Shown here piece by piece: positions 10,163 to 20,229 of a DNA stretch of 64,000 nucleotides (its first letter is position 1; each line of letters starts with the position of its first letter). This DNA comes from Pseudomonadota bacterium (GTDB taxonomy: Bacteria; Myxococcota_A; Polyangia; Polyangiales; Polyangiaceae). A model generated the notes under the pieces. It made no database searches. It was not told where the DNA came from and was given only the letters and a program-made list of their open reading frames with translations. Position numbers and translations under genes: made by a program. Location of the stretch: the NCBI GenBank assembly GCA_023398955.1, contig JAEWRL010000095.1, positions 29,104 through 93,103 on the forward strand, written 5' to 3'.

Positions 10163-11680
10163 CTAGCTGACAGGATTGATATCCACCCGAGCCGGAGGCT
10201 CCGACTCATTCGTCTCGAAGAGACGCTGCATTCGTTGCCGATCCTCCGGTCGGCAAAAAACGGAAATGTAGTCGCCGACCTGGAGCTCGGTTCCGCCCTT
10301 CGGCGCGATGAGCTGGGGCCCGCGTACGACCATCATGGCTGCGGCCCCCTCCGGGAAGGCGAGCTCGCTCAGCTTCTTCCCGCGTGCTGGCGAGCTTTCC
10401 TGGATAAAGAACGTCAGGATTTCGTCGCGCAGCGGAAGCACGGAGGAAATCTCCACGCTGGCCGGTGGGGGCGGAGGCGCTGCCGTTTCGAGCCCGAGCC
10501 AACGCGTGACGCTTCGGACGCTCCAGCCCTGAATGAGCGCGCTGATGACCACGACGAAGAACACGATGTTGAAGATCTGGCTCCCTTGGGGCAGCCCCGC
10601 CATCATCGGGAAGGTCGCGAGGATGATGGGGACTGCACCGCGCAGCCCAACCCAGCCAACATAGACGAGCTCTTTGGGTGCGTAGCGGAACGGGAGAAGA
10701 CAAAGCAGCGTCCCCAGCGGTCGGGCGACGAGGGCAAGGGCTCCGGCGATGACGAGACCCGGAAGCAGGGCTGCTACGAGCTGCGACGGGAACGCAAGCA
10801 GGCCCAACGCCAGGAACATCAGGACCTGCGAGAACCACGCGACGAAGTCGTGTGCGCGCACGATCCCGGTGCGATAGGGCAAGGGCCCGTTCCCGAGCAC
10901 CAGGCCTGCCACGTACACGGCGAGGAATCCGCTTCCGTAGAACAGCGTCGGTACTCCGAACGCCAGGCAGCTGATGGCGAGGGTGAGCACCGAGTAGAGC
11001 CCGCCGGAGAGCAGAGGGCGCCGGAGGATCCAGCGACCGGCGTAGCCGATGGCGACCCCCAGGGCGGCTCCGATGACAAGCTGTAGAACAATGTCCCGCA
11101 GCAAGAACCACGACAGCGGATCTCCAGCAACGATCGCCCTCGTGAGCCCGATCGTCAGGATGACGGCCATGGGGTCGTTGAGCCCCGACTCGAGCTCCAG
11201 CGTCGCGGCGACGCGCTGCCTCAGGTGAACTCCGCTCCCCCGCAGGACCGAGAACACAGCGGCGGCGTCGGTCGAGGAAACCACGGCTCCGAGCAAGAGC
11301 GCCTCGATCCAGCCAAGCCCGACCAGGCGCCCGGCAAGCGCGACGATCCCAGCGGTCAGGGCAACCCCGAAGGTAGCAAGAATCCCCGCCGGCGCGAGCG
11401 CGGACCGGACGACGCCGAACGAGGTGTTCAGGCCGCCGTCGAAGAGGATGAAGACGAGGGCCACGGTCCCCAGGCGGAAGGTCAGAGCGTAGTCCTCGAA
11501 GGCGATCCCGCCGATCCCCTCCGAGCCGGCGATCATGCCGAGCAGCATGAAAAGGAGCACCACGGGCACGCCGCGCCGGCCGACGGTTCGGCTGAGCGTG
11601 ACGGCCACGGCCACCAGCAGGCCAACGACCGTTAGCCCAATGGCCGTCGGCGTCGGTTCGGTGGGAAAAGTGAACTCCAT
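10163..11680 (-). CDS. NhaP2/CvrA-type K+(Na+)/H+ antiporter
   Basis: A 505-residue CPA1-family antiporter of the NhaP2 type. Start ATG 11680 (MEFTFPTEP) was chosen because E. coli NhaP2 begins its first helix at the same point; the longer frame adds residues without membrane character. Conserved parts are LFDGGL near 85, SSTDAAAVFSVLRG (the ion-binding Asp) near 140, LELESGLNDPMAV near 165 and GWVGLRGAVPI near 345. About twelve helices are followed by a cytoplasmic TrkA-C-like domain (from ~425 on). It probably extrudes K+ in exchange for protons. Its neighbour is the truncated kef gene, another K+ antiporter, so the block may be a resident ion-homeostasis locus. Confidence 0.9.
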   Translation of the reverse strand: MEFTFPTEPTPTAIGLTVVGLLVAVAVTLSRTVGRRGVPVVLLFMLLGMIAGSEGIGGIAFEDYALTFRLGTVALVFILFDGGLNTSFGVVRSALAPAGILATFGVALTAGIVALAGRLVGLGWIEALLLGAVVSSTDAAAVFSVLRGSGVHLRQRVAATLELESGLNDPMAVILTIGLTRAIVAGDPLSWFLLRDIVLQLVIGAALGVAIGYAGRWILRRPLLSGGLYSVLTLAISCLAFGVPTLFYGSGFLAVYVAGLVLGNGPLPYRTGIVRAHDFVAWFSQVLMFLALGLLAFPSQLVAALLPGLVIAGALALVARPLGTLLCLLPFRYAPKELVYVGWVGLRGAVPIILATFPMMAGLPQGSQIFNIVFFVVVISALIQGWSVRSVTRWLGLETAAPPPPPASVEISSVLPLRDEILTFFIQESSPARGKKLSELAFPEGAAAMMVVRGPQLIAPKGGTELQVGDYISVFCRPEDRQRMQRLFETNESEPPARVDINPVS

Positions 11681-12086
11681 GGCGCCGGTGTAGTACACCA
11701 CGCGTCGCGGTTCCCCAAGCAGCACCGGGCACTCTGGTTGCAGTTTCGGGTCGTGCAGCTTCGCCGCAAGCATGAACGTGCCTGGCTCCGTGATCGCTCA
11801 TGGCCGCCACGTCTCGCATGACGATTTCGGTGCTGCTCGTCGGCGCGAGCCCTGTCCTTCTTGCTGGCGAGCGAGCGCCAGAGCTGTCGACGTCGCTGTG
11901 GGCTCGGCGTCGACGCTGACCACGGAGGCCGCGGCCTTCGAGATCGCTCCCGGCCCAATGGGCGAGCGAGCCACGAGGAACAACTTGAACGCGCCGAAAA
12001 GACGAGCGAACTCGGACGGGAAAAGTGGGCCCGCGACGCGCCAACGTCCGGGCCCGCGGGCGAACCTTCCACAGAAAGGCCCACCA
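11681..12086. other. Intergenic stretch, possibly a decayed small secreted-protein gene
   Basis: No confident gene. Two fragments look coding but lie in different plus-strand frames. One is a short hydrophobic, signal-like start at 11800 (MAATSRMTISVLLVGASPVL..., stopping after 39 codons). The other is an acidic, Pro/Thr-rich tail near 11960-12148 (HEEQLERAEKTSELGREKW ... PPEEEASTP). They could be one gene broken by frameshifts. Confidence 0.3.
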
Positions 12087-12602
12087 GTGGCGAAGATATC
12101 CAAGCGACGACCCCGACACCACCGGAAGAAGAAGCGAGCACTCCCTGACCACTTCGGCGCGATCCGTCGCTCTGACGAAGAGGCACATCCCGTAGATGCT
12201 GCCGTGGAGCGGCGGCTTGAGCACCAAGCCGTCCGAAAGCATCTCATCCGCTTGCAGAACCAGATCCTCGACCGCCTTGGCGACGACAAACAGCCCTTCT
12301 TCGACCTCGAGGATCTTCGCAACTGCATGGGCAGCGAGCGCGAGCAAGCCTACTTCGACCTCGGCTACGAGCACGGAATCGCGGACGAGCTTGCTCGCTC
12401 GAGACGCGGCGCTAAGAAGCCGCTGGCCCTCGCGGAGGAAGTCCGGGAACGTCTCGTTCAGGCCGACCTGCCTCCACGCCAGGCCGCGCTCGGGTTGATC
12501 GAATGCCTCTGGGTGGTTGTGGCTGGCTCCGACGACAAGATCGCATCGCGCGACAAGACCCGAATCAGCCGAGCACTCGTGCCCCGACCTCGACGCCCTT
12601 GA
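12087..12602 (+). CDS. Hypothetical protein overlapping the terminase end
   Basis: About 171 residues from a GTG at 12087, placed after an AAAGG; the true start is uncertain. A basic N-terminus (AKISKRRPRHHRKKKR) precedes a helical domain (VERRLEHQAVRKHLIRLQNQILDRL..., MGSEREQAYFDLGYEHGIADELA). No known family recognised. Its last ~24 codons overlap the convergent terminase end by 38 bases and change character after ...LWVVVAG, so the right joint of the foreign block may lie near 12535-12565. Confidence 0.5.
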   Translation: MAKISKRRPRHHRKKKRALPDHFGAIRRSDEEAHPVDAAVERRLEHQAVRKHLIRLQNQILDRLGDDKQPFFDLEDLRNCMGSEREQAYFDLGYEHGIADELARSRRGAKKPLALAEEVRERLVQADLPPRQAALGLIECLWVVVAGSDDKIASRDKTRISRALVPRPRRP

Positions 12603-14091
12603 CCGGCGCCGGGCCGCGCTCCTTCTGGCACGCGAGCGCGATGGCCCAGAAGCGGTCGGCATGGCCGCCTCGGGTGGTGCGCTCGGCATCGAAGCTGACC
12701 TTGCCCGAGGCGAGGACGCGGCGCTTGATGGAGTGGATCTGACCGACGAGCTCGCGGTCGCGCGGCAGGACGATGTCCTTGCGCTGCAGGAGGATCTTGA
12801 GGTCTGTCGCCCAGCGCTCTTTGCTGTCGTTCGTGAACGCCTCGGGCACGACGTGCGGGTAGTCGCGGGCCAGGTTCTCGGCGAGGTTCATGCCGATGCC
12901 GCTCTTGTCGATGGACAGGCGCGCGACCGGGAGGTGCTCAAGCAGGCGCCGGAGGTCGGCCTCCTGCTCCGAGAACGGAACTTGATCGTAGCGACGGAGC
13001 AGTCGGCAGATCATCCGACCGTCGCGGTCCTCGAAGAGGGCCAGCTCGGAGCGGTCACGGGTGCGGCCGACGTCGAAGCCGGCGACGAGGCGACCGTCGG
13101 TGACGGCGATGTCCGTGAGGTCGTCGGCCAGTACCAGCTCTTCGCTCGTGCACGGCAGGATGAGGTCGTAGGGGTAGAAGCTGTAGCTCTCGTCGACGAA
13201 GCGGCACTCGAACTCCTGCTGGAAGTCTTCAAGGGGCAGCGAGTCGAGCTGCTCGATGATCGACTGTGTCCCGAAGGCCGCGACGCGCTCCTCGGTCGGC
13301 ATGTCCGGGGCCTCGACCCGCGCGCGGGCCATGTCCCGGCAGAAGAACCGGCACAGCCACCACGGCACGTCGTGCCGCGTGTGGTGCGGGTACCTGCGCA
13401 GCTCCTCGGTGGCGATCTCCCAGAAGATGCCGCGGCGACCGAGCGGTGTGCTGCAGCCCGAAAGCTGCCCCCGCGAGCGCAGGATGAGCGCGGTGGAGCC
13501 GCGGTAGACCTCGCGGTCGTTGACATAGTGGGCGAGCTCGTCGAGGTAGACGTCGCCCTTCTTGCCTCGGGGAGCCTTCGACGGCGCGGAGATGATCCGC
13601 GACAGCCGTTTGTGGGCCGCATTCGACTCGAAGGCGAGCTCGGTCTTCGAGTCCACGACCAGCCGCTTCTGGTACGCGAGCGGCAGTTCCTCGTGGACCT
13701 GCCGGGCGATGAGGATCTTCTCCTTGGCGTCGTCGAGGTTGTAGCTGACGAACACGCCGGTGTGCTTGTCCCGGAGGTGACATCGCGCGAGCGCCTCCAG
13801 GGCGAACACGAACGAGAAGCCCACCTGCCGGCTCTTGGTCACCCAGCGAAAACGCGAGCGGTTCTGGAGGAACTCGATCTGGTAGGGCTCGAGCTCGAGC
13901 GGCTCGTCATCGAACGATGCCAACCCGCACAGAAAGCCCCACTCTTCGGCCAGCCACTCGGCGAACTCCTGCTCGGTACGCTTGACGATGCCCAAGGTCA
14001 CGACGCCCTCCGGGACACCGCCAGTTCCCTTGCCATTGCGGCGAAAGGACGCCTGCATGGGATGAGCACGGACGCTCGGAAGGAGCAGCAC
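12565..14091 (-). CDS. Phage terminase large subunit
   Basis: A 508-residue (or about 497, from ATG 14058) DNA-packaging motor ATPase/nuclease. The ATPase domain shows a Walker-A-like RWVTKSRQVGFS near 80 and Walker B GDVYLDELAH near 175. The C-terminal RNase H-like nuclease domain has AGFDVGRTRDRSELAL near 340, LSIDKSGIGMNLAE near 390 and a final acidic HADRFWAIALA motif. It cuts concatemeric phage DNA and pumps it through the portal. A divergent recombinase gene begins three bases upstream, so the small terminase at 15145 is no longer adjacent. The portal lies 7.6 kb downstream across foreign DNA. Confidence 0.85.
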   Translation of the reverse strand: MLLLPSVRAHPMQASFRRNGKGTGGVPEGVVTLGIVKRTEQEFAEWLAEEWGFLCGLASFDDEPLELEPYQIEFLQNRSRFRWVTKSRQVGFSFVFALEALARCHLRDKHTGVFVSYNLDDAKEKILIARQVHEELPLAYQKRLVVDSKTELAFESNAAHKRLSRIISAPSKAPRGKKGDVYLDELAHYVNDREVYRGSTALILRSRGQLSGCSTPLGRRGIFWEIATEELRRYPHHTRHDVPWWLCRFFCRDMARARVEAPDMPTEERVAAFGTQSIIEQLDSLPLEDFQQEFECRFVDESYSFYPYDLILPCTSEELVLADDLTDIAVTDGRLVAGFDVGRTRDRSELALFEDRDGRMICRLLRRYDQVPFSEQEADLRRLLEHLPVARLSIDKSGIGMNLAENLARDYPHVVPEAFTNDSKERWATDLKILLQRKDIVLPRDRELVGQIHSIKRRVLASGKVSFDAERTTRGGHADRFWAIALACQKERGPAPVKGVEVGARVLG

Positions 14092-14093
14092 CC

Positions 14094-14708
14094 ATGGCGA
14101 CCTACGCAGACAACATCCGAACCCCGCCGCGCACGCTGACCGAGGTGGAGCAGCGGCGCCTCTTGAAGGCCACCGGCGAGCACAAGGCCGGGTTCCGGGA
14201 CCACGTGCTCTTCAGCCTCGCCCTGGGCACCGGCCTGCGCGAGCACGAGCTGCTCGCCCTCGACGTGGGCGACGTCTTCGACGGCGGCAAGGCGCGGAGG
14301 CGATTGGTGTTGCGGGTCTTCAAGCGCAGCAGCGACAGCCCGGCGACCCAGGAGGTGGTGTTGCCCGATGCGGTGCGGACCAAGCTCGACCGGCTCTTCC
14401 GGTGGAAGCGCAGCGTCGGCGAGAGCCTCGACCGGGACGCGCCGGTGTTCACGAGCCGACGGGGCAACCGGTTGTCGGCGCGGCAGCTCCGCGAGGTCTT
14501 CCACGTCTGGCAGGAACGGGCCGGCTTCGAGCGCCGGCTGAACTTCCACTCGCTTCGCCATAGCGCGTGCTCGAATCTCTACCGACGCACGAAGGACATC
14601 CGGGTGACCCAGCGTTTTGCCCGGCACAAGTCGATCCTGACCACCAGCATCTACGCGCACCCGAGCGACGAGGACCTGGTGCGTGCGGTGCTCGACCTGC
14701 CGTGCTGA
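14094..14708 (+). CDS. Short tyrosine recombinase, catalytic domain only
   Basis: A 204-residue phage-integrase-family protein starting at ATG 14094 behind AAGGAG. It contains Arg I (GTGLREHELLALDVGDV), HSLRHSACSNLY (His-x-x-Arg) and RHKSILTTSIYAHPSDED with the final His and nucleophilic Tyr, so the catalytic set looks complete. It lacks the ~100-residue N-terminal core-binding domain of normal integrases, giving a single-domain form. It lies in opposite orientation between the two terminase subunits, where phages do not usually carry an integrase, and so was probably inserted there. Confidence 0.85.
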   Translation: MATYADNIRTPPRTLTEVEQRRLLKATGEHKAGFRDHVLFSLALGTGLREHELLALDVGDVFDGGKARRRLVLRVFKRSSDSPATQEVVLPDAVRTKLDRLFRWKRSVGESLDRDAPVFTSRRGNRLSARQLREVFHVWQERAGFERRLNFHSLRHSACSNLYRRTKDIRVTQRFARHKSILTTSIYAHPSDEDLVRAVLDLPC

Positions 14709-15144
14709 CCGGGCTCGGGCCCACTTGCAGAACGAAACTGACCGCGGCTGCGGAACTGACCGAGAGAACTGGGCGGTCACTTTCCACGCGCACCCCTGTC
14801 CACTTTCCCGAAACAGCCGCTGTCGGAAACGGCCCCGGGAACCCTTGGGCTGACGGGTGGGCGCTCCGAAAGTCGGACCCGCCCCCCGGGGGTGCGACCT
14901 TGCCTCCATCGTGGTGATCGCCGGCGCGTCGCCGGGCGACGGACCGAGGAAAGCGGCGGTCGAGCTCGGCGAGATCGCCGGCTCCGGCCGCCCGCAACTC
15001 CCCGAGAACGCGAACGGCCACGAGTCGCGAACCGCCGCTTTCTGCACGTCTCGGCGGTGTTCCTGCCGGCGATGTTCACCGAGGAACTGCACGCGGTCAG
15101 TTGCCGCGAGCAGCGGCGAAGCGGATGAGCGGCGCTGCACGGGT
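14709..15144. other. 436-bp gap between recombinase and small terminase
   Basis: No gene supported on either strand; the open frames lack protein-like sequence. The stretch is GC-rich with several short repeats of the form ACTGACC/GGTCAGT (14745-14780 and near 15098) and a C6G5 run at 14882-14892. These may be remains of an insertion that brought in the 14094 recombinase, but nothing identifiable remains. Confidence 0.4.
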
Positions 15145-15983
<839 letters not shown>

Positions 15984-15987
<4 letters not shown>

Positions 15988-16310
15988 CGCCGGGACAGCT
16001 CCCACCACTCGCGGACGAGCTCGAGGAAGTCTTCGAAGGGCAGCGCCACGAAGGCTGCGGCCCGGTCGTCGCGGATGACCGCCACGGGGATGCGGCCCTT
16101 CGGTGCGCTCGACTCAGCTTGTTTCAGCGCCGCCCGGACGTTCGGCTTCCGCCCACGCTTCGCCTCGATCCAGAACACCGGGCAGTCGACGTCGGCGATC
16201 TCTTCACCCGAGCGTGACTGCAGGCCGCGCTTCACCTCCGCGCCCGGCATGACCTCGCGGAAGCGCCACACGAGCTCGCGCTCGAAGCCTGCGCCTTTGC
16301 GCCGAGACAT
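15984..16310 (-). CDS. PD-(D/E)XK nuclease, Holliday-junction-resolvase-like
   Basis: About 108 residues from ATG 16310 (MSRRKGAGFERELVWRFREV). Gly-x-x-Phe-Glu at the start, the Asp of DVDCPVFWIEAKRGRKPN and the Glu-x-Lys of IEAKRG form the PD-(D/E)XK core seen in phage resolvase-like nucleases (VRR/Hjc-like fold). It lies between the exonuclease fusion and the small terminase, with start/stop overlaps on both sides. It could resolve replication or recombination intermediates before packaging. Family subgroup uncertain. Confidence 0.7.
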
Positions 16311-16321
16311 CGCGCCGCCCA

Positions 16322-17376
16322 TCACACCGTCTCCGCGTCCACGAAGCGCACGGGCAGTCCGCGAGCTTCGGCACGTTCGATCTCGAGGCGCATGCCGGCG
16401 GTGATCGACTGACCGTAGACGCGCACCTCGTCGCTGGCGTCGAGCAGCTCGAGGCAGAGGGCGAGCGCACGTTCGCGCTCGGTCGCCTCGTCCATGAACT
16501 GCGGCAGGTAGAGCTGCGGCGCGATGGGTAGATGCCCGCTCGCCGACAGCGCCTTGCAGATCTCGGTCACCCGCTCGACGTTCTCCGCGGGCGCGTTGCG
16601 GTACGGGTGGCAGACGTAGACCCGGCGTGTGCGGAAGCCGGGGACTGTTCGCCTCCGATCAAGGCGGACCAGCTCGGCGGCGCAGTAGTGAAGCGCGTCG
16701 AGCACCTCGGCGAGCGCCTCACGGAGGTACTGTCGGCCGTCGTCTGCCTTCCACGGTCCGTACTCGCTGCGCCCAGCATCGATGCGACGAAGCAGCGTGC
16801 GGAAGATGGCGCGCTCATCACCGGCGAAGGCGGCGAGCTGCGCGTGGTCCTCCATCGCCGGCAGCAGGCGTTTGGCGACCTCGAGACTGGCGCGAGCGTC
16901 GTCGAGGGCCCAGTGCTCCTCGCCTCGCTCGATGCCCAGGTGCTTGCACACCGGCGTCAGGGACACCGATTCGATCGTTCCGGACGAGAGCAGCGGCCAT
17001 GCGAGCGTTGCGGTGTCGAGCAGGTGGTGATCGAGCCCAGCAGGGCGATGCCCGACGCGCTTCCATGCCGCCTCCAGGAACCCGCGGTCGAAGGCGACGT
17101 TGTGCCCGGCGAGCGCAGCACCTTCGAGAAGCGGTGCAAGCTGCTGCATGGCTTCGGCGAGCGCGACACTGTCGGTCCAGGCTTCCTCGTTGTAGCCGTT
17201 GACGCGGAGTGCCTCGGGGTCGGCGTCCTCGATGCGCTCGGGTTGAACCTTGAGCGCCAGCTCCGTCTCGATCTTCAGCGTGCGCGGGTGCACTCGAATG
17301 ACCGCGACCTCGATGATCTCGTGGCGATCCGGGTCGAGTCCGGTCGTCTCGCAGTCGACGAAGACCAACGGACGCA

Positions 17377-17377
<1 letters not shown>
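16322..17377 (-). CDS. DnaQ-like exonuclease fused to a DUF4406 domain
   Basis: About 351 residues from ATG 17377, overlapping the upstream stop (TGATG). Residues 1-165 are a DEDDh 3'-5' exonuclease: FVDCETTGLD (Exo I), AGHNVAFDRGFLEAAW (Exo II) and HWALDDARASLEVAKRLL (Exo III His/Asp). A helical middle (about 190-245; YGPWKADDGRQYLREALAEVLDAL) resembles phage dNTP-pyrophosphohydrolase-type helices. The C-terminus (about 250-350; RVYVCHPYRNAPAENVERV..., PIAPQLYLPQF, VYGQSITAGMRLEIERA) is a DUF4406-type, nucleoside-deoxyribosyltransferase-like fold. The combination suggests nucleotide salvage or proofreading tied to phage replication. The three-part fusion is unusual. Confidence 0.75.
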
Positions 17378-18537
<1,160 letters not shown>

Positions 18538-18600
18538 TCGCTTGCCTCCGGTGGTGGTCGCCACCAGGGCAAAGCGCCGTCGAAGCCGACCGGGGACAGC

Positions 18601-19191
18601 TCAGGTCGCCTTCGCGGTTTCCGGCTTCGCGAGCTTCTCGAACGACGTGACCTTCGCACCCGGGAACGTCGCGCACACAGCGGTCAGCGTCGCCGCGTGA
18701 TCGATCCGCAGCTCGCGTCGGTCTTTGCGGGTGTACTCGGGCACGATCCACACCTCGCCGATCTCCTCCGAGGCAATGCAGACCTCGACGCCGAGCGCCT
18801 TGAACGAGGCGATGTCCTCGTCGGTCAGGTTGCGTACGAGCGGAGCGTCGCGCTCCGCGACCGAGCCCACGGCGACTGGCGATGCCTTCGGTGTCGGCGA
18901 CGGCGTCGGTGCCACCTGGACCTGAGGCTTCGTCGGCCGTGAGTCTTGGGGCAGCGGATTGCCGAAGAGATCGCGAGCCGGCTCGGGCTTGGCCTCGACC
19001 GGAGTTGGAGCTGCACGCCCGTTGGCCTTGAGCCACTCCTCGCACATGAAGTGGTCCTCGCGAGCGCAGCCGCCGTTCGACAGGTAGCTGCGACAACGCT
19101 TCGACCCAGGCAGCGGATCGTAGTCGGGGCAGGTGAACGCCGCGGGCCGGGTCGGCTGCTCCACGACCGCCAGCCGAGCCTTCAGTGACAT
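18601..19191 (-). CDS. Cys-rich hypothetical protein
   Basis: A 196-residue protein of unknown function. Residues 18-52 contain four cysteines and a His (FTCPDYDPLPGSKRCRSYL, GCAREDHFMCEEW), a possible zinc or Fe-S site. A Pro/Thr-rich linker (70-105) precedes a compact C-terminal domain (LTDEDIASFKALGVEVCIASEEIGEVWIVPEY...). It lies directly upstream of the RecB-like nuclease and overlaps the 19182 gene by ten bases. Homologues would be expected in the early genes of related prophages. Confidence 0.6.
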   Translation of the reverse strand: MSLKARLAVVEQPTRPAAFTCPDYDPLPGSKRCRSYLSNGGCAREDHFMCEEWLKANGRAAPTPVEAKPEPARDLFGNPLPQDSRPTKPQVQVAPTPSPTPKASPVAVGSVAERDAPLVRNLTDEDIASFKALGVEVCIASEEIGEVWIVPEYTRKDRRELRIDHAATLTAVCATFPGAKVTSFEKLAKPETAKAT

Positions 19192-19370
19192 GGCTCGGCC
19201 TCGGCTTCATCGACGGTGTCGTCGTCCGGGATCTCGATGCGCGCTGGCTTCCACTTTCCGTCGGGAACGCGCGCTCGCGCAGCGCGATCCGCCAGGACGC
19301 GGAAGATGCCCGTCACGAGGATCTCTGCGATCTGCTCGCGACGGTCTTCGGCTGTCAGGTGCTCGGTCAT
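19182..19370 (-). CDS. Small hypothetical protein, first of the leftward run
   Basis: 62 residues from ATG 19370 (MTEHLTAEDRREQIAEILVTGIFRVLADR), rejecting upstream codons that lie in the repeat-rich control region. One amphipathic helix, then a basic turn and an acidic tail (DDDTVDEAEAEP). No family recognised. It is the first gene after the repeat region at 19371-19713. Confidence 0.55.
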   Translation of the reverse strand: MTEHLTAEDRREQIAEILVTGIFRVLADRAARARVPDGKWKPARIEIPDDDTVDEAEAEPCH

Positions 19371-19713
19371 GCTCGGCCTCCGGTTGGTCCACCGGGGCAA
19401 AGCCGCCGAGGGCGGCAGCCGGGACGGGCGTGAACAAGGTGCACAGCCGTGCACAAGCGCCTTGTTCACGGGAAAGCCGTGGCGAGTCAGGCGGTTAGGT
19501 TGGTGTGTACAAGGTGAACAAGATTATTTTCTTACTTCTACTGTGCGAGAGCGCGCGCCGAAGCGAGCGAGGGCGCCCGAAAAGAAAAACGCGCTCTCAC
19601 GTTCGTACCTCCAGCAGAAACCTGTTCACACCGGTCGAGATGAACGCAACACGCTGGAATCGCTTGGTAAATGTGTGAACAACGACGGCGTCCGCGGGCT
19701 GTTCACGTCGTGT
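19371..19713. promoter_or_regulatory. Repeat-rich control region with TGTTCAC/GTGAACA motifs
   Basis: 343 bases without a gene. An inverted pair CGTGAACAAGG (19429-19439)/CCTTGTTCACG (19460-19470) brackets a nested GTGCAC pair. A tandem GTGTACAAG-GTGAACAAG occupies 19505-19522. TGTTCACA lies at 19623-19630, TGTGTGAAC at 19672-19680, and two more TGTTCAC copies at 19700-19717. An AT-rich run (19521-19544) sits among them. Spaced repeats beside an AT-rich stretch suit either multiple operators for a phage repressor or iterons of a replication origin. It separates the leftward and rightward gene sets. Confidence 0.65.
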
Positions 19714-20070
19714 TCACGGGCGGCCTTTCTTGTTCGCAGCTGCCCTGCGCGCCGCCTGTCGGAGCCGGGGACCGGGCTTTCGTGCCTCGACGAGGAGAGC
19801 TCGCACGCGCTCGATGGCTTCAGGGCTGAGCTCTACGGTCCCGCCCTTGGTGAGGGCCAGCTCCAGCGCAGCCAAGGTCGGCGTCATCAGCTCGCATTCC
19901 TGGGCGCCGCCGATCGAGACCAGTCGATGCCCGCGCTTCACCGCGCCGACGGCCATCAGGAACAGGGCGATCGCTTCGTCGACCATCTGGCTTCGGCTGA
20001 GCCCGAGATCTTCGGCGAGGTCGAGAAACGCCCGGGCTCGGTGGTCCGGGATGGTCGCTTCAAGGCGCAT
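19714..20070 (-). CDS. Ribbon-helix-helix-like regulator
   Basis: 118 residues from ATG 20070, with GGGAGA upstream. The N-terminus (MRLEATIPDHRARAFLDLAEDLGLSRSQMVDEAIALFLMAV) has the short strand plus two helices of CopG/Arc-type DNA-binding proteins. The C-terminus is helical and ends in a basic tail (RQAARRAAANKKGRP). It is divergent from the LexA-like gene and directly adjoins the repeat-rich region, so it could be its binding protein or an autorepressor. Confidence 0.6.
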   Translation of the reverse strand: MRLEATIPDHRARAFLDLAEDLGLSRSQMVDEAIALFLMAVGAVKRGHRLVSIGGAQECELMTPTLAALELALTKGGTVELSPEAIERVRALLVEARKPGPRLRQAARRAAANKKGRP

Positions 20071-20229
20071 GCTTCTCCCTCACTTCTGAGGGATCCTGGG
20101 CGGACCCGGCGCGCGCCGCAAGGCGGCTTTGGGCAGCTTGTTTCAGCTGCTTCCGTGATCCCCCTTGACACCCTTACAGTTGTCAGGGCATTGATCCGGC
20201 TTCCCGCTATGTAGGGAGAGATCCGACCT
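20071..20229. promoter_or_regulatory. Divergent promoter region with operator-like dyads
   Basis: Between the ribbon-helix-helix gene and lexA. TTGACA at 20165-20170 is a good -35 for the rightward genes, with CATTGA about 18 bases on as a weak -10. TGACA (20166-20170) and TGTCA (20181-20185) form a dyad spaced by ten bases over that -35, a plausible site for the LexA-like repressor it would serve. GCAGCT-N6-AGCTGC occurs at 20133-20150. Confidence 0.55.

Noticed and set aside
10206..12689. An 827-codon minus-strand open frame across the antiporter region
   Set aside because: It is antisense or out of frame to the NhaP2-like gene, with Arg/Ala/Pro-rich low-complexity sequence typical of GC-rich shadow frames.
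12517..14139. A 540-codon plus-strand frame opposite the large terminase
   Set aside because: Reverse-strand shadow of a well-supported terminase gene; the product has no recognisable domain and reflects codon bias.
14709..15144. Possible IS21-type remnant suggested by ACTGACC/GGTCAGT repeats
   Set aside because: No IstA or IstB coding remains and the repeats are short and irregular, so the assignment cannot be supported.
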